DNA from: Acidobacteriota bacterium
GTDB taxonomy: Bacteria > Acidobacteriota > Vicinamibacteria > Vicinamibacterales > UBA2999
Assembly: GCA_022842985.1 (NCBI GenBank)
Contig: JALHON010000019.1
Location: 1 to 33,369, forward strand
Length of the DNA: 33,369 nt
Direction: 5' to 3'
Positions 15,121 to 25,770 of this stretch are shown here, piece after piece (the first letter of the stretch is position 1; each line of letters starts with the position of its first letter). The position numbers were made by a program, and so were the translations under genes. Below the pieces are notes generated by a model that worked only from the letters and a program-made list of their open reading frames with translations, did not search any database and was not told the origin of the DNA.

Positions 15121-16041
15121 TTAGCGGCTGGCCTCGCGGCCGCCGGGCCGCGTGGCGCGTTCCGCTTCCAGATACCGTGATCGCAGCGGGTGATCGAGTT
15201 GGGCGGCCAGTGCCTCGGAGGCGGCGGCCACCCCGGCCAGCGACACCCCCGTCTCGACGCCGAGGCCATCGAGCATATAGAGCAGGTCCTCGGTGGCGAG
15301 GTTGCCAGACGCGCCCGGCGCGAAGGGGCATCCGCCCAGGCCGCCGGCCGCGGCATCGAACGTCGTGATGCCCGCATCGAGCCCGGCGAGGACGTTCGCG
15401 AGCGCCGTACCGCGCGTGTCGTGGAAGTGCAGCGCCAGGCGGTCGAAGGGCAGCTCGGTGCCGAGGAAGGCGAGCAGCTCACGCACCTGGCCGGGATGCC
15501 CGATGCCGATGGTGTCGCTGACCGCCACTTCGTAGACGCCGGCGTCGAGCAGCGCGCGTGTGACGCGCAGCACCGCCGCCGGCGTGACCGGCCCTTCGAA
15601 GGGACAGCCGAACGCGCACGACACGTAGCCGCGCACGCGCAGGCCGGCCGCGATGGCGCGGCCGATGACCTCCGTATAGCGATGGAGCGACTCGTCGATC
15701 GTCTGATTGATGTTGCGCGAGCTGAAGGTCTCTGACGCAGCGGCGAACACCGCGACCTCGCTCACATGTGCGGCGATGGCCCGTTCGAGGCCCGGCAGGT
15801 TCGGCACGAGGGCCGTGTAGCGCACGCCGGGCCGGCGGGTGATCGCGGCGAAGACCTCGGCGGCATCGGCCATCTGCGGCACCCAGCGCGGCGAGACGAA
15901 CGACGAGACTTCGATCACGCGGTGGCCGGCCGCCGAGAGGGCATCCACGAAGCGCACCTTGTCGGCGGTGCTGATGGCGGCCGCTTCGTTCTGCAGGCCG
16001 TCGCGCGGCCCGACCTCCACGATCGTGACGTCCGGTGTCAC
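15121..16041 (-). CDS. liuE: Hydroxymethylglutaryl-CoA lyase
   Basis: A 306-residue TIM-barrel lyase that splits HMG-CoA into acetyl-CoA and acetoacetate, the last step of leucine degradation. Signatures are VEVGPRDGLQNE near the N-terminus, EVSSFVSPRWVPQMAD, LHFHDTRGTALANV with metal-binding histidines, and the catalytic-cysteine loop GGLGGCPFAPGASGN. Length matches bacterial HMG-CoA lyases. The GTG at 16041 overlaps the stop of the biotin carrier gene as GTGA and is preceded by no better start. It is the last gene of the operon. Confidence 0.94.
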   Translation of the reverse strand: MTPDVTIVEVGPRDGLQNEAAAISTADKVRFVDALSAAGHRVIEVSSFVSPRWVPQMADAAEVFAAITRRPGVRYTALVPNLPGLERAIAAHVSEVAVFAAASETFSSRNINQTIDESLHRYTEVIGRAIAAGLRVRGYVSCAFGCPFEGPVTPAAVLRVTRALLDAGVYEVAVSDTIGIGHPGQVRELLAFLGTELPFDRLALHFHDTRGTALANVLAGLDAGITTFDAAAGGLGGCPFAPGASGNLATEDLLYMLDGLGVETGVSLAGVAAASEALAAQLDHPLRSRYLEAERATRPGGREASR

Positions 16042-16517
16042 GCGTCGATCTCCACGAGGCGCACGCCCGGCTTCACGAGATCGCCCACCGCGCAGCCGAT
16101 CGCGCGCACGACGCCGTCGCGCGCGGCGCGCACGGTGAGTTCCATCTTCATCGCTTCGAGCACGACCACCGGCGTCCCGGCGGACACGCGTTCGCCCACC
16201 GCCACGACGATCTTGACCACCGTAGCCGGCATCGGCGCGGTCATGTCCGACGCGGCGGCGCGGCTCGCCGCCGCGCGTTTCGGCGCGCCATCCACGACGC
16301 ACGTGCGGGCGCGTCCGCCGGCGATCGTCCAGGTCTCGTGCGGCGGGCCCGCCACGGCCACGAGGGTGCTCGTGCCGTCATCACCCGTGACGCGGTACTG
16401 GCCCGTCGAGGTCTCGGCGACGTGGAAGCGGCGGCCGTCCACCACCACCACGCCATCGGCGGCGGCCTCGGCGGTGACCTCGGAGGTCTGGTGGATCACG
16501 CGGTAGCGACGGCTCAT
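16038..16517 (-). CDS. Biotin carboxyl carrier subunit of acyl-CoA carboxylase
   Basis: A 159-residue protein ending in a biotinyl domain with VVLEAMKMELTV, in which the lysine of A-M-K-M is the biotinylation site. The first 85 residues have short beta strands (RYRVIHQT, FHVAETSTGQYRV) like the BT linker domain that joins biotin carboxylase to carrier in methylcrotonyl-CoA carboxylase alpha subunits. It lies 8 bp after the biotin carboxylase stop and overlaps HMG-CoA lyase by GTGA. Together with the upstream ORF it corresponds to one fused MccA/LiuD chain in other organisms. Confidence 0.88.
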   Translation of the reverse strand: MSRRYRVIHQTSEVTAEAAADGVVVVDGRRFHVAETSTGQYRVTGDDGTSTLVAVAGPPHETWTIAGGRARTCVVDGAPKRAAASRAAASDMTAPMPATVVKIVVAVGERVSAGTPVVVLEAMKMELTVRAARDGVVRAIGCAVGDLVKPGVRLVEIDA

Positions 16518-16525
16518 GGGACGCC

Positions 16526-18031
16526 TCAGCCGCGCCAGCCGCGCAGCGTGTCGAAGGGATCGGCGGATGCGGTCGACGTGGCGGTCCCGCTCGACACCAC
16601 ACCGGCGGCCGGGCCGCGCGAGGCATGGAACGCGGCCGCGGCGGCGATGGCAGGGGAGAAGCCGGCGGGATCGGCGGTGAGCGCGTCGAGTTCGCGGCCG
16701 AGGAAGCCGGTGTCGATGCGCCCGGCGATGAACGCCGGGTGGTCGAGAATCGCCATGAGGAACGCGAGATTCGTGCGCACCCCGAGGATCTCGAATCGTG
16801 ACAGCGCCTCGCGGGCACGCGCCAGGCTCTCGGTGCGCGTCTCGCCCCAGGTGATGAGCTTGGCGAGCATCGGGTCGTAGTAGACCGACACCGCGCCGCC
16901 TTCGACCACGCCGGAGTCCACGCGGATGCCGGGCCCCTGCGGCTCGCGGTAGCGGAGCAGCGGACCGGCCTGTGGCAGGAAACCCTGCGCCGGATCCTCC
17001 GCGTAGATGCGGCACTCGAGCGCGTGACCGCGCTGGCTGAGATCGGTCTGCTTCCACGGCAGCGGGGCGCCGCCAGCCACGGCGAGCTGCGCCCGCACGA
17101 GGTCCACGCCGACGACACATTCGGTGATCGGGTGCTCCACCTGCAGGCGTGTGTTGATCTCGAGGAAGTAGAACCGCGCGTCGTCGCCATCGCCGTCGAG
17201 CAGGAACTCGACGGTGCCGGCGTTGCGATAGCCGACGGTCCGGGCGGCGGTGACGGCGGCGGCGCCGATCCTGGCGCGCACGGCGGGCGTGACCGCGGGC
17301 GAGGGGGTTTCTTCGACCACCTTCTGATGCCGGCGCTGCGCGGAACATTCGCGCTCGAAGAGATGCACGGTCTCACCCGCGGCATCGGCGAAGATCTGCA
17401 CCTCGATGTGCCGCGGACGTTCGACCAGGCGCTCGAGGTACAGCCGCGGATTGCCGAAGGCGGCCTGCGCCTCGCGGCGCGCCTGCGGCAGGGCGGTCGC
17501 GAGGTCGTCGAGATGGCGTACCGTCTTCATGCCGATGCCGCCGCCGCCGGAGGCGGGCTTCACGAGCAGCGGCACGCCGAGCGCCGTGGCTGCGGCCGTG
17601 AGCGCCTCGTCGCTCTGGTCCTCTGGCGCCGCGCCCGGCACCACCGGCACGCCTGCCGCTTCCATGAGCCGGCGCGCGCCGGTCTTCGAGCCGAGGCGCG
17701 TGATCGAGTCGGCGGTCGGACCGATGAAGATGAGACCGGCGTCTTCGACGGCCTTCGCGAAGTGCGCGCGTTCCGAGAGGAACCCGTAGCCGGGATGCAC
17801 CGCGTCAGCGCCGGTGCGCCGGGCGGCGTCGATGAGCGCCCCGACGTCCAGGTAACTCTCGGCGGCCGGTGGCGGACCGATACGCACGGCCGTGTCGGCG
17901 GCGTGCACGTGCGGCGCCGCTGCGTCGGCATCCGAATACACGGCCACCGTGCCGATGCCCGCGGTGCGGCAGGCGCGGATGACGCGCAGGGCGATCTCGC
18001 CGCGATTGGCGATGAGGACCTTGCGGATCAT
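16526..18031 (-). CDS. Biotin carboxylase subunit of acyl-CoA (methylcrotonyl-CoA) carboxylase
   Basis: A 501-residue ATP-grasp enzyme that carboxylates biotin. Motifs are KVLIANRGEIALRVIRA at the start, HPGYGFLSER, the ATP loop KPASGGGGIGMK, ERECSAQRRHQKVVEE, and FYFLEINTRLQVEHPITE. After the catalytic part it ends in DPFDTLRGWRG, the point at which fused MccA proteins go on into the BT domain; here a TGA follows. Start and the preceding gene's stop share ATGA. The neighbours (carboxyltransferase, hydratase, HMG-CoA lyase) indicate 3-methylcrotonyl-CoA as the likely substrate. Confidence 0.93.
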   Translation of the reverse strand: MIRKVLIANRGEIALRVIRACRTAGIGTVAVYSDADAAAPHVHAADTAVRIGPPPAAESYLDVGALIDAARRTGADAVHPGYGFLSERAHFAKAVEDAGLIFIGPTADSITRLGSKTGARRLMEAAGVPVVPGAAPEDQSDEALTAAATALGVPLLVKPASGGGGIGMKTVRHLDDLATALPQARREAQAAFGNPRLYLERLVERPRHIEVQIFADAAGETVHLFERECSAQRRHQKVVEETPSPAVTPAVRARIGAAAVTAARTVGYRNAGTVEFLLDGDGDDARFYFLEINTRLQVEHPITECVVGVDLVRAQLAVAGGAPLPWKQTDLSQRGHALECRIYAEDPAQGFLPQAGPLLRYREPQGPGIRVDSGVVEGGAVSVYYDPMLAKLITWGETRTESLARAREALSRFEILGVRTNLAFLMAILDHPAFIAGRIDTGFLGRELDALTADPAGFSPAIAAAAAFHASRGPAAGVVSSGTATSTASADPFDTLRGWRG

Positions 18032-18815
18032 CGCGGCACCCAGGCGGGCTGACGCTTGTCGAGAAAGGCGCGCAGGCCGTCCTGGCCTTCGGGCGACACC
18101 CGCTGCGCGGCGATGGTTTTCGCGGTGAGCGTGGCGACGTCGTCGGGGCTGCGGCCGGCCACCTGCGGGATGAGCCGCTTGGCAGCCGCCACGCCCGTGG
18201 GCGCCGCGGTGAGCGCCTCGCGCACGACATCCGCCACGGCAGCATCGAGCTGGTCGGCCGCGACGACGCGGTGCACGAGGCCGATCGCGAGTGCCTGCGC
18301 GGCGTCGAACCGCGTGCCCGTCAGGAACAGCGCGCGCGCGTGCGAGATGCCGATTTTCGGCAGCACGAAGGGCGAGATCATTGCCGGCAGGATGCCGAGC
18401 TTCGTTTCCGTGAAACCGAAGACCGCGCCGGTCTCGGCGACGACGATGTCGCACACGGCGGCGAGGCCCGATCCGCCGCCGAGCGCCGCGCCGTGGATGC
18501 GGCCGATGACCACCACCGGCAGGGTGTTGATCGCGCGCAGCATCGCGGTCGTGGCCAGCGCGTCCTGTTCGTTCTCGGCTTCGGACGCCTCGGCCATGCG
18601 CGCCATCCAGGCGGCATCCGCGCCGGCACTGAAGACCTTGCCGGCGCCGGCGAGCACGACGACGCGCACGCCCGGATCCTGCGCGAGACCCTCGGCCCAC
18701 TGGCGCAGCTCGGCCACCACCTCGTCGTTGAAGGCGTTGCGCACGTCGGGCCGGTTGAGCGTCACGTGTTCGACGGCGCCGTCGCGGCGAATCTGCAGGT
18801 AGCGGTACATCGGCG

Positions 18816-18819
<4 letters not shown>
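18028..18819 (-). CDS. liuC: Enoyl-CoA hydratase family protein, probably methylglutaconyl-CoA hydratase
   Basis: A 263-residue crotonase-fold protein. The oxyanion-hole segment [17 protein letters not shown] and the second CoA-binding helix [24 protein letters not shown] are present, as is [19 protein letters not shown], a pattern typical of 3-methylglutaconyl-CoA hydratases in leucine catabolism. Placement between the carboxyltransferase and biotin carboxylase genes supports that role. The GTG at 18819 overlaps the previous stop as GTGA; an ATG three codons on is an alternative start. The stop overlaps the next ATG. Confidence 0.88.
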
Positions 18820-20423
<1,604 letters not shown>

Positions 20424-20457
20424 GGGGTTCCTGCGCCGGGCGGATGCGGAAGACGGC

Positions 20458-20637
20458 TTACCAGCCGCAGCAGTCGGTCTTGAAGCGGCAGGCGGGGCAG
20501 CGCCACACCGCGTGCATTCGGTACATCTCGGCGCCGCAGCGTTCGCACACCGTGCGGGTGTCGTCGGCAGGCGCGGGCCCGGCCTTGAGGGCCGAGAGGA
20601 TGGGCGTGATCGGCGGCAGCGGTCGGGGATCGGCCAT
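20458..20637 (-). CDS. 59-residue zinc-ribbon protein leading the carboxylase operon
   Basis: This short ORF starts at ATG 20637 and ends with TAA at 20458. It has a proline-rich N-terminal 25 residues and a compact C-terminal half with two CxxC knuckles, CERC (31-34) and CPAC (47-50), separated by EMYRMHAVW, and an unusual ending KTDCCGW. The spacing fits a zinc ribbon. A TATAAT on the minus strand lies 7 nt upstream, so the mRNA would begin about 1 nt before the ATG. The carboxyltransferase gene follows after 34 bp. I do not recognise the family and assign no function. Confidence 0.75.
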   Translation of the reverse strand: MADPRPLPPITPILSALKAGPAPADDTRTVCERCGAEMYRMHAVWRCPACRFKTDCCGW

Positions 20638-20644
20638 CGCCGCG

Positions 20645-20650
20645 ATTATA
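20645..20650 (-). promoter_or_regulatory. Consensus -10 (TATAAT) of the carboxylase operon
   Basis: On the minus strand this reads exactly TATAAT. Transcription would begin near 20638, one base before the ATG at 20637, so the first gene appears nearly leaderless. The -35 position has no good match. Confidence 0.55.
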
Positions 20651-20705
20651 GCGGAGGTGCGCGGCGTGGGCCGGCGCGTGGATCGGGAATAATGGAAGAG
20701 CAGTC

Positions 20706-22130
20706 ATGGCCCGTGTCCAACCCCGCCACCGGCGTGTGCTGGTCGTCGATGACGACCCGGCCACGGTCGACTGGCTCAAGATGGTGATCGAGCAGGCGAC
20801 GGTCGAGCCGCCCTTCGATGTGCGTTCGGCCGGCCTCGGACGGACCGGGCTCGCCCTCTTCGACGAGTGGCGTCCCGACATCGTGCTGCTCGACCTGCTG
20901 CTGCCCGACGGCGACGGCATGGACGTGCTGAAGCTGATGAAGGAACGCCAGCCGGGCGCCGAGGTCATCGTCATCAGCGGCCAGGGCACGATCGCCCGCG
21001 CGCTCGACGCCGGGCAGGCGGGCGCGTTCTTCTTCGTCGAGAAGTCGCAGCTCGATCCGGCCGGCATCGTCCGCATCCTCGAACGCGCGGCGCGGCAGGT
21101 GGACGAACGCGTCACGCACGAAGAACTGCGGGCCAAGCTGCGCGACCCCGACGGCATGGGGGCGGTCATCGGCCAGAGCCAGGTGATGCGCGAGCTCTTC
21201 GAACTGGTCGACGCGGTCGCGCCGAGCAACGCCAACGTGCTCATCCAGGGCGAGAACGGCACCGGCAAGGAGCTCATCGCGAACGCGCTGCACCAGCGCA
21301 GCCCGCGCGCGGCCGGACCGTTCATCAAGATCAACTGCGCGGCGATTCCGAAAGACCTCATCGAGTCGGAGCTCTTCGGCTACAAGAAGGGTGCCTTCAC
21401 GGGCGCCAACGCCGACAAGGTCGGGCTGCTCGAACTCGCCGAGGGCGGCGCGCTGATGCTCGACGAGATCGGCGAGATGCCGGCCTATCTGCAGACGAAG
21501 CTGCTGCGAGTGCTGCAGGAGCGCGAGTACCGCCCGATTGGGAGCGAGCGGTTCGTCAAGGTCGACTTCCGGCTCATCTGTGCCACCAACATCGACCTCG
21601 ATGCGGCGCTGGCCGACGGCCGGCTGCGCGAAGATCTCTACTTCCGCATCAACACGATTCAGCTGCGCGTGCCGCCGCTGCGCGAACGCACCGAAGATAT
21701 TCCGCTCCTCTGCGACTGGTTCGTCGAGAAGTTCGCCCGCCGGCACCAGAAGTCGGTGCGCGGCGTGAGCCCGGCGGCCTACCACCTGCTCATCCGCAGC
21801 CGCTGGCCGGGCAACGTGCGCGAACTGGAGAACGCGATGGAGCGGGCCGTGCTCGTGACGCGGTCGTCGGAGGTCCAGCCGGGCGATCTGCCGGACTCGC
21901 TGCGGGCGTCCACCGCCGACGACACCTTCGCGATTCCCGCGCACCGCACGCTCGCCGAGATCGAGCGGATGGCGATCCTGCAGACGCTCGAGCGCACCAA
22001 CTGGAACAAGCAGGAAGCGGCGCAGATCCTCGGCCTCTACCGGCCGACGCTCTACAACAAGATGCGCCGGCACGGCATCGTGGCGCGTGATCAGCGCCGG
22101 CGGGCGGTGCCGGCCATCGGCGAGGCCTGA
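20706..22130 (+). CDS. NtrC-family sigma-54-dependent response regulator
   Basis: A 474-residue three-domain regulator. The receiver domain (about 9-125) has the acidic pocket DDD at 15-17, phospho-acceptor Asp63, Ser91 and Lys113. The AAA+ domain has Walker A GENGTGKE, the sigma-54-contacting GAFTGA loop, Walker B ALMLDEIGEM and RWPGNVRELENAMERAV. The C-terminal Fis-type helix-turn-helix is NKQEAAQILGLYRPTLYNKMRRHGI. A GGAAGAG ribosome binding site precedes the ATG by 5 nt. No histidine kinase is adjacent, so it is an orphan here. The 68-bp divergent region also serves the carboxylase operon. Confidence 0.95.
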   Translation: MARVQPRHRRVLVVDDDPATVDWLKMVIEQATVEPPFDVRSAGLGRTGLALFDEWRPDIVLLDLLLPDGDGMDVLKLMKERQPGAEVIVISGQGTIARALDAGQAGAFFFVEKSQLDPAGIVRILERAARQVDERVTHEELRAKLRDPDGMGAVIGQSQVMRELFELVDAVAPSNANVLIQGENGTGKELIANALHQRSPRAAGPFIKINCAAIPKDLIESELFGYKKGAFTGANADKVGLLELAEGGALMLDEIGEMPAYLQTKLLRVLQEREYRPIGSERFVKVDFRLICATNIDLDAALADGRLREDLYFRINTIQLRVPPLRERTEDIPLLCDWFVEKFARRHQKSVRGVSPAAYHLLIRSRWPGNVRELENAMERAVLVTRSSEVQPGDLPDSLRASTADDTFAIPAHRTLAEIERMAILQTLERTNWNKQEAAQILGLYRPTLYNKMRRHGIVARDQRRRAVPAIGEA

Positions 22131-22134
22131 GGCG

Positions 22135-23013
22135 GTGGGGCTCATCGCGCGCGCGGCGTGGAAGGGCGTGGGCGAGTTCTACGGCAGTGAAGGGCTGACC
22201 CACGCGGCGTCGATTGCGTTCTACGCGCTGCTCTCGATCTTCCCGTTCTTCCTGCTGCTGTTCTCGGTCATCGGCGGCCTCACCGAAGATCCGGCGGCGC
22301 GCGACAGCGTGGTGTCGTTCGTCTTCCGCTATTTCCCGCGCCAGTTCGACTTCGTCTCCGGCCAGATCGACAGCTTCCGCACCGACCGCGTCGGCATCGG
22401 CGTGGGGGGCGGCCTGGCGCTGGCCTACGCCTCGCTCGGCGTCTTCAACGCGATGAGTTCGGCCGTGAACCACGCCTGGGGCGTGGAGAAGAAGCGCAGC
22501 TTCATCCGGCACCGCCTGTTCTCGTTCCTGATGATGGTGTCGGCCGGCGCGATGTTCGTGCTGGCGATCGGCATCGTGGCCGCGGTGCGCGTGGTCGAGG
22601 CGCGGTGGTTCTCGTCGCTGCAGGTCAAGAGCCTGTGGCTCGACCGCCTGCAGGGCGTGGGCACCGACTGGGCTGCCCTGGGGCTGCTCGTCGTGTGCGT
22701 GGCGCTCGTCTTCCGCTTCGTGCCGAATGTCAGGGTGACCTTCGCCGACGTCTGGCCGGGCGCGATCGTGACGGCGGTGCTCTGGCGGATCGCCTTCGCG
22801 CTCTTCTCGTGGTACGCCGCGGACCTGTCGCAGTGGAGCGTGCACGGCTCGGTGGCCGCGGTGGTCGTGTTCCTGCTCTGGATCTACGTGTCGGCCGTGG
22901 TGCTGCTCTACGGCGTGGAGATGACGGCCGCCTATGTGCGGCTGCGCGTGGCCGGCGGGCGCCGGGCCGGCCAGGGCGGTGCTACAGCACCCGCGCCAGC
23001 AGCTGGCGGATGA
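22135..23013 (+). CDS. YihY/BrkB (UPF0761) family membrane protein
   Basis: A 292-residue integral membrane protein of the YihY/virulence factor BrkB family. Typical segments are THAASIAFYALLSIFPFFLLLFSVIG, LAYASLGVFNAMSSAVNHAWGVE, RFVPNVRVTFADVWPGAIV, and a C-terminal WSVHGSVAAVVVFLLWIYVSAVVLLYGVEM. About six helices are expected. The molecular function is unsettled; an older RNase BN label for this family is wrong. The GTG at 22135 lies 4 bp after the regulator's stop and gives the expected N-terminus. The 3' end overlaps the convergent DJ-1-like gene by 32 bp. Confidence 0.9.
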   Translation: MGLIARAAWKGVGEFYGSEGLTHAASIAFYALLSIFPFFLLLFSVIGGLTEDPAARDSVVSFVFRYFPRQFDFVSGQIDSFRTDRVGIGVGGGLALAYASLGVFNAMSSAVNHAWGVEKKRSFIRHRLFSFLMMVSAGAMFVLAIGIVAAVRVVEARWFSSLQVKSLWLDRLQGVGTDWAALGLLVVCVALVFRFVPNVRVTFADVWPGAIVTAVLWRIAFALFSWYAADLSQWSVHGSVAAVVVFLLWIYVSAVVLLYGVEMTAAYVRLRVAGGRRAGQGGATAPAPAAGG

Positions 23014-23524
23014 TCGCCTCGGTGAAGAACGGCAGGTCGTCGGACTTGCGCGACGTGATGACGCAGCCGTCTTCGACCACCGGCCGGTCCACGTACCGCG
23101 CGCCGGCGTTCTTTGCGTCCACCGCGATGGATGGCCAGCAGGTGATCATGCGGCCGCTGAGCGCCTTGGCATTGATGAGCACGGCGGGCCCGTGGTCGAT
23201 GGCCGCCACGGGTTTGCCGGCCTCGACGGCGTCGCGCACAAGATCGACCATCGCGTGCCGCAGGCGGATCTTGTCGGCGGCGTAGCCGCCCGGGATGACC
23301 ACGGCATCCACGTCGGCGGCCCGCACGGTGCTGGCGGCGACGTCGGCCGTGACCTGCTGTCCGTCGCGGCTCCGGTAGACCTGACCCTGGATGGGCCCGA
23401 CGATCTGGACGGTGGCGCCGGTGACGGCGAGCGCCGTGCGCGCGGCATCGAGATCCACGTGGTCGTAGTCGTGTTCCACCAGAATCACCACGCGCCGGCC
23501 GCGAAGCGGAGTCGAATCAGTCAC
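22982..23524 (-). CDS. DJ-1/PfpI family protein lacking the nucleophilic cysteine
   Basis: A 180-residue single-domain protein of the DJ-1/PfpI superfamily: [16 protein letters not shown] at the start, [17 protein letters not shown] in the middle, and the nucleophile-elbow region [16 protein letters not shown]. In active PfpI, YhbO or Hsp31-like members this elbow is A-x-C-H-(G/A)-P; here the codon is GAC, so Asp110 replaces Cys. The protein is probably not a protease or glyoxalase of the cysteine type. GTG 23524 was chosen because GGAGG lies about 10 nt upstream; a longer start at 23575 is possible. Confidence 0.85.
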   Translation of the reverse strand: MTDSTPLRGRRVVILVEHDYDHVDLDAARTALAVTGATVQIVGPIQGQVYRSRDGQQVTADVAASTVRAADVDAVVIPGGYAADKIRLRHAMVDLVRDAVEAGKPVAAIDHGPAVLINAKALSGRMITCWPSIAVDAKNAGARYVDRPVVEDGCVITSRKSDDLPFFTEAIIRQLLARVL

Positions 23525-23574
23525 CCGGGTCAAGCCTCCACCGCGAGTGTATCCCAGCGGTTGGGAGCGCGGCA

Positions 23575-23580
23575 TATGAT
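23575..23580 (+). promoter_or_regulatory. Putative -10 (TATGAT) for the YyaL-like gene
   Basis: TATGAT ends 6 nt before the ATG at 23587, so the predicted transcript start coincides with the start codon. No ribosome binding site is present, which fits a leaderless mRNA. The -35 is weak. Confidence 0.45.
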
Positions 23581-23586
23581 CGACGC

Positions 23587-25764
23587 ATGAATCGACTCGC
23601 CGGGGAGCCCAGTCCGTATCTGCGCCAGCATGCCGGGAATCCGGTCGAGTGGTATCCCTGGGGCGAGGAGGCCTTCGAGCGGGCCCGGCGGGAAGACAAG
23701 CCGATCTTCCTGTCCATCGGCTACGCCACCTGCCACTGGTGTCACGTGATGGCGCACGAATCGTTCGAGGCGCCGGCCATCGGCGAGCAGCTCGCCCGCG
23801 ACTTCATCGCCATCAAGGTGGACCGCGAGGAACGCCCCGACGTGGACCGCGTCTACATGGCGTTCGTGCAGGCCACGACGGGCAGCGGCGGCTGGCCCCT
23901 GAGCGTGTGGCTCACGCCGTCGCTCGAGCCGTTCTACGGCGGCACCTATTTCCCGCCGGTCTCGGCGTGGGGACGGCCGTCGTTCAGCGACGTGCTGCGC
24001 GAGATCGCCCGGGCATGGCGCGAGGATCGCGCCGACGTGGGGGCGTCGGCCGCGCGCGCCGTGGCGCATCTGCGCACCGCGCCGCCGGCCCGAGCCGCCG
24101 AGGGGCTGACGGCGCTGAGCGTGCTCGAAGCGGGGCAGGAGGCATGGGCACGGGCGTTCGACGAGCGGCGGGGCGGGTTCGGTGACGGCCCGAAGTTCCC
24201 GCGGCCGAGTGAGCTGCTTTTCCTGTTGCGCGAACACGCCCGCACCGGCGCGCCCGAGCCGCGGGTGATGGTGCTCGGCACGCTCAGGGCGATGGCGCTC
24301 GGCGGCATGCGCGACCACGTCGGCGGCGGCTTCCATCGGTATTCGGTGGACGGCGGCTGGCGGGTGCCGCACTTCGAGAAGATGCTCTACGACCAGGCGC
24401 AGCTCGTGCTCGCGCTGCTCGAGGCGTGGCAGGTGAGTGGTGACCCGTTCTTCGCGCAGGTCGCGGAAGACACGCTGCGCTACGTGGAGCGTGATCTGAT
24501 GAGTCCCGACGGCGGCTGTTACTCGGCCGAGGATGCGGACTCGGTGCCGCCCGCGCAGGCCGGCCAGCCCGGTGCGCACGCGACAGAAGGCGCCTTCTAC
24601 ATCTTCTCGCGCGACGAGATCGTCGAAGCGCTCGGACCCGACAGCAAGGCGTGGGAGCTGCGCTTCGGCGTGCAGCCGGGCGGTAACGCGCCGTTCGATC
24701 CGCAGGGCGAGTTCGGCGCCAACAACCTGTTCTACACGGCGAAGACGATCGCGGCCATCGTGGAACAGACGGGGCAGACCGCGGCGGAGGTGGGCGCGGC
24801 GCTCGCCCGCGGCCGGCAACGTCTCTTCGAGTGGCGGGCCAAGCGTCCGCGTCCGCAGCTCGACGACAAGGTGCTCACCGCGTGGAACGGCCTGGCGCTC
24901 GCCGCCTTCGCGCGCGCGGCGCGGGTGCTGGCGCCGGAGGGGGTGCTCGACGAGGGCGTCGCGGGCAGCGGCCGGCGGCACCTCGTGACCGCGATCCGCA
25001 TGGCGTCGTTCATCCGCACGCGGCTGTGGAACGACACGACGAAGCGGCTGCAGCGGCGCGTCGCCGCGGGCACGGCCGGCATCGACGGCTTCGCCGAAGA
25101 CTACGCGTGTCTGGCGTGGGGCGTCATCGAGCTCTTCCAGGCGACGGGCGATCCGGCGTGGCTCGCGTGGGCCGTGGACCTCCACGACACGCTCGATCGG
25201 CTGTTCCTCGCGCCGGACGATCGCGGCTGGTATGCCACGACGGGTGAGGATCCGTCGGTGCTCGTGCGGCAGATCGAAGAGTACGACGGCGCCGAGCCGT
25301 CGGCGACGTCCGTGGCGGTCATGAACCTGCTGGCGCTCGCGCGGCTCACCGGCGAGAGCCGCTACCAGGACCGTGCCGAACGGGTGCTGGCGGCACGCCG
25401 CGGACAACTCGCCGCGCAGCCCCGCGTGGCACCGCACCTGCTGGCGGCGCTTTCGACCACACTGCAGCCGGCGCTCGAGATCGTCGTGACGGGCGGCGAC
25501 CGCGCTGACACCCTGCACCACACCATCACGTCGCGCTACCTGCCATCGGCGGTCACGGTGCCGGTGTCCGAGGCACACGTGGACGCACTCGGCGCCGTGG
25601 CTCCGTGGGTCGCGCCGTACGCCGCACGCGTCGACGAGGTCGCGGCGTTCGTCTGCCGCGACTTCCTGTGCGCGGCGCCTGTGAAGGCGCCGGAGTCGCT
25701 GGCCATCCTGCTCGATGACACGGTGCAGCCAGGGCCGGTCGAGGAGTCAGGGACGATTCAGTAG
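23587..25764 (+). CDS. YyaL/DUF255 thioredoxin-domain protein (SPATA20-like)
   Basis: A 725-residue protein of the YyaL/spermatogenesis-associated protein 20 family. The N-terminal thioredoxin-like DUF255 domain begins [21 protein letters not shown] and carries CHWCHVM (Cys49 and Cys52) and [11 protein letters not shown]. The remainder is an alpha/alpha-toroid like the N-acylglucosamine epimerase fold, with [36 protein letters not shown] and [11 protein letters not shown]. The family is widespread, but its reaction is not known. Length is normal. It is divergent from the DJ-1-like gene. Confidence 0.93.
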   Translation: MNRLAGEPSPYLRQHAGNPVEWYPWGEEAFERARREDKPIFLSIGYATCHWCHVMAHESFEAPAIGEQLARDFIAIKVDREERPDVDRVYMAFVQATTGSGGWPLSVWLTPSLEPFYGGTYFPPVSAWGRPSFSDVLREIARAWREDRADVGASAARAVAHLRTAPPARAAEGLTALSVLEAGQEAWARAFDERRGGFGDGPKFPRPSELLFLLREHARTGAPEPRVMVLGTLRAMALGGMRDHVGGGFHRYSVDGGWRVPHFEKMLYDQAQLVLALLEAWQVSGDPFFAQVAEDTLRYVERDLMSPDGGCYSAEDADSVPPAQAGQPGAHATEGAFYIFSRDEIVEALGPDSKAWELRFGVQPGGNAPFDPQGEFGANNLFYTAKTIAAIVEQTGQTAAEVGAALARGRQRLFEWRAKRPRPQLDDKVLTAWNGLALAAFARAARVLAPEGVLDEGVAGSGRRHLVTAIRMASFIRTRLWNDTTKRLQRRVAAGTAGIDGFAEDYACLAWGVIELFQATGDPAWLAWAVDLHDTLDRLFLAPDDRGWYATTGEDPSVLVRQIEEYDGAEPSATSVAVMNLLALARLTGESRYQDRAERVLAARRGQLAAQPRVAPHLLAALSTTLQPALEIVVTGGDRADTLHHTITSRYLPSAVTVPVSEAHVDALGAVAPWVAPYAARVDEVAAFVCRDFLCAAPVKAPESLAILLDDTVQPGPVEESGTIQ

Positions 25765-25770
25765 CCGGGC

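Noticed and set aside
16518-16525. Possible frameshift joining biotin carboxylase and biotin carrier
   Set aside because: The break lies at a domain boundary, the second ORF has its own ATG at a normal distance, and coding is clean on both sides. Kept only as a point to check.
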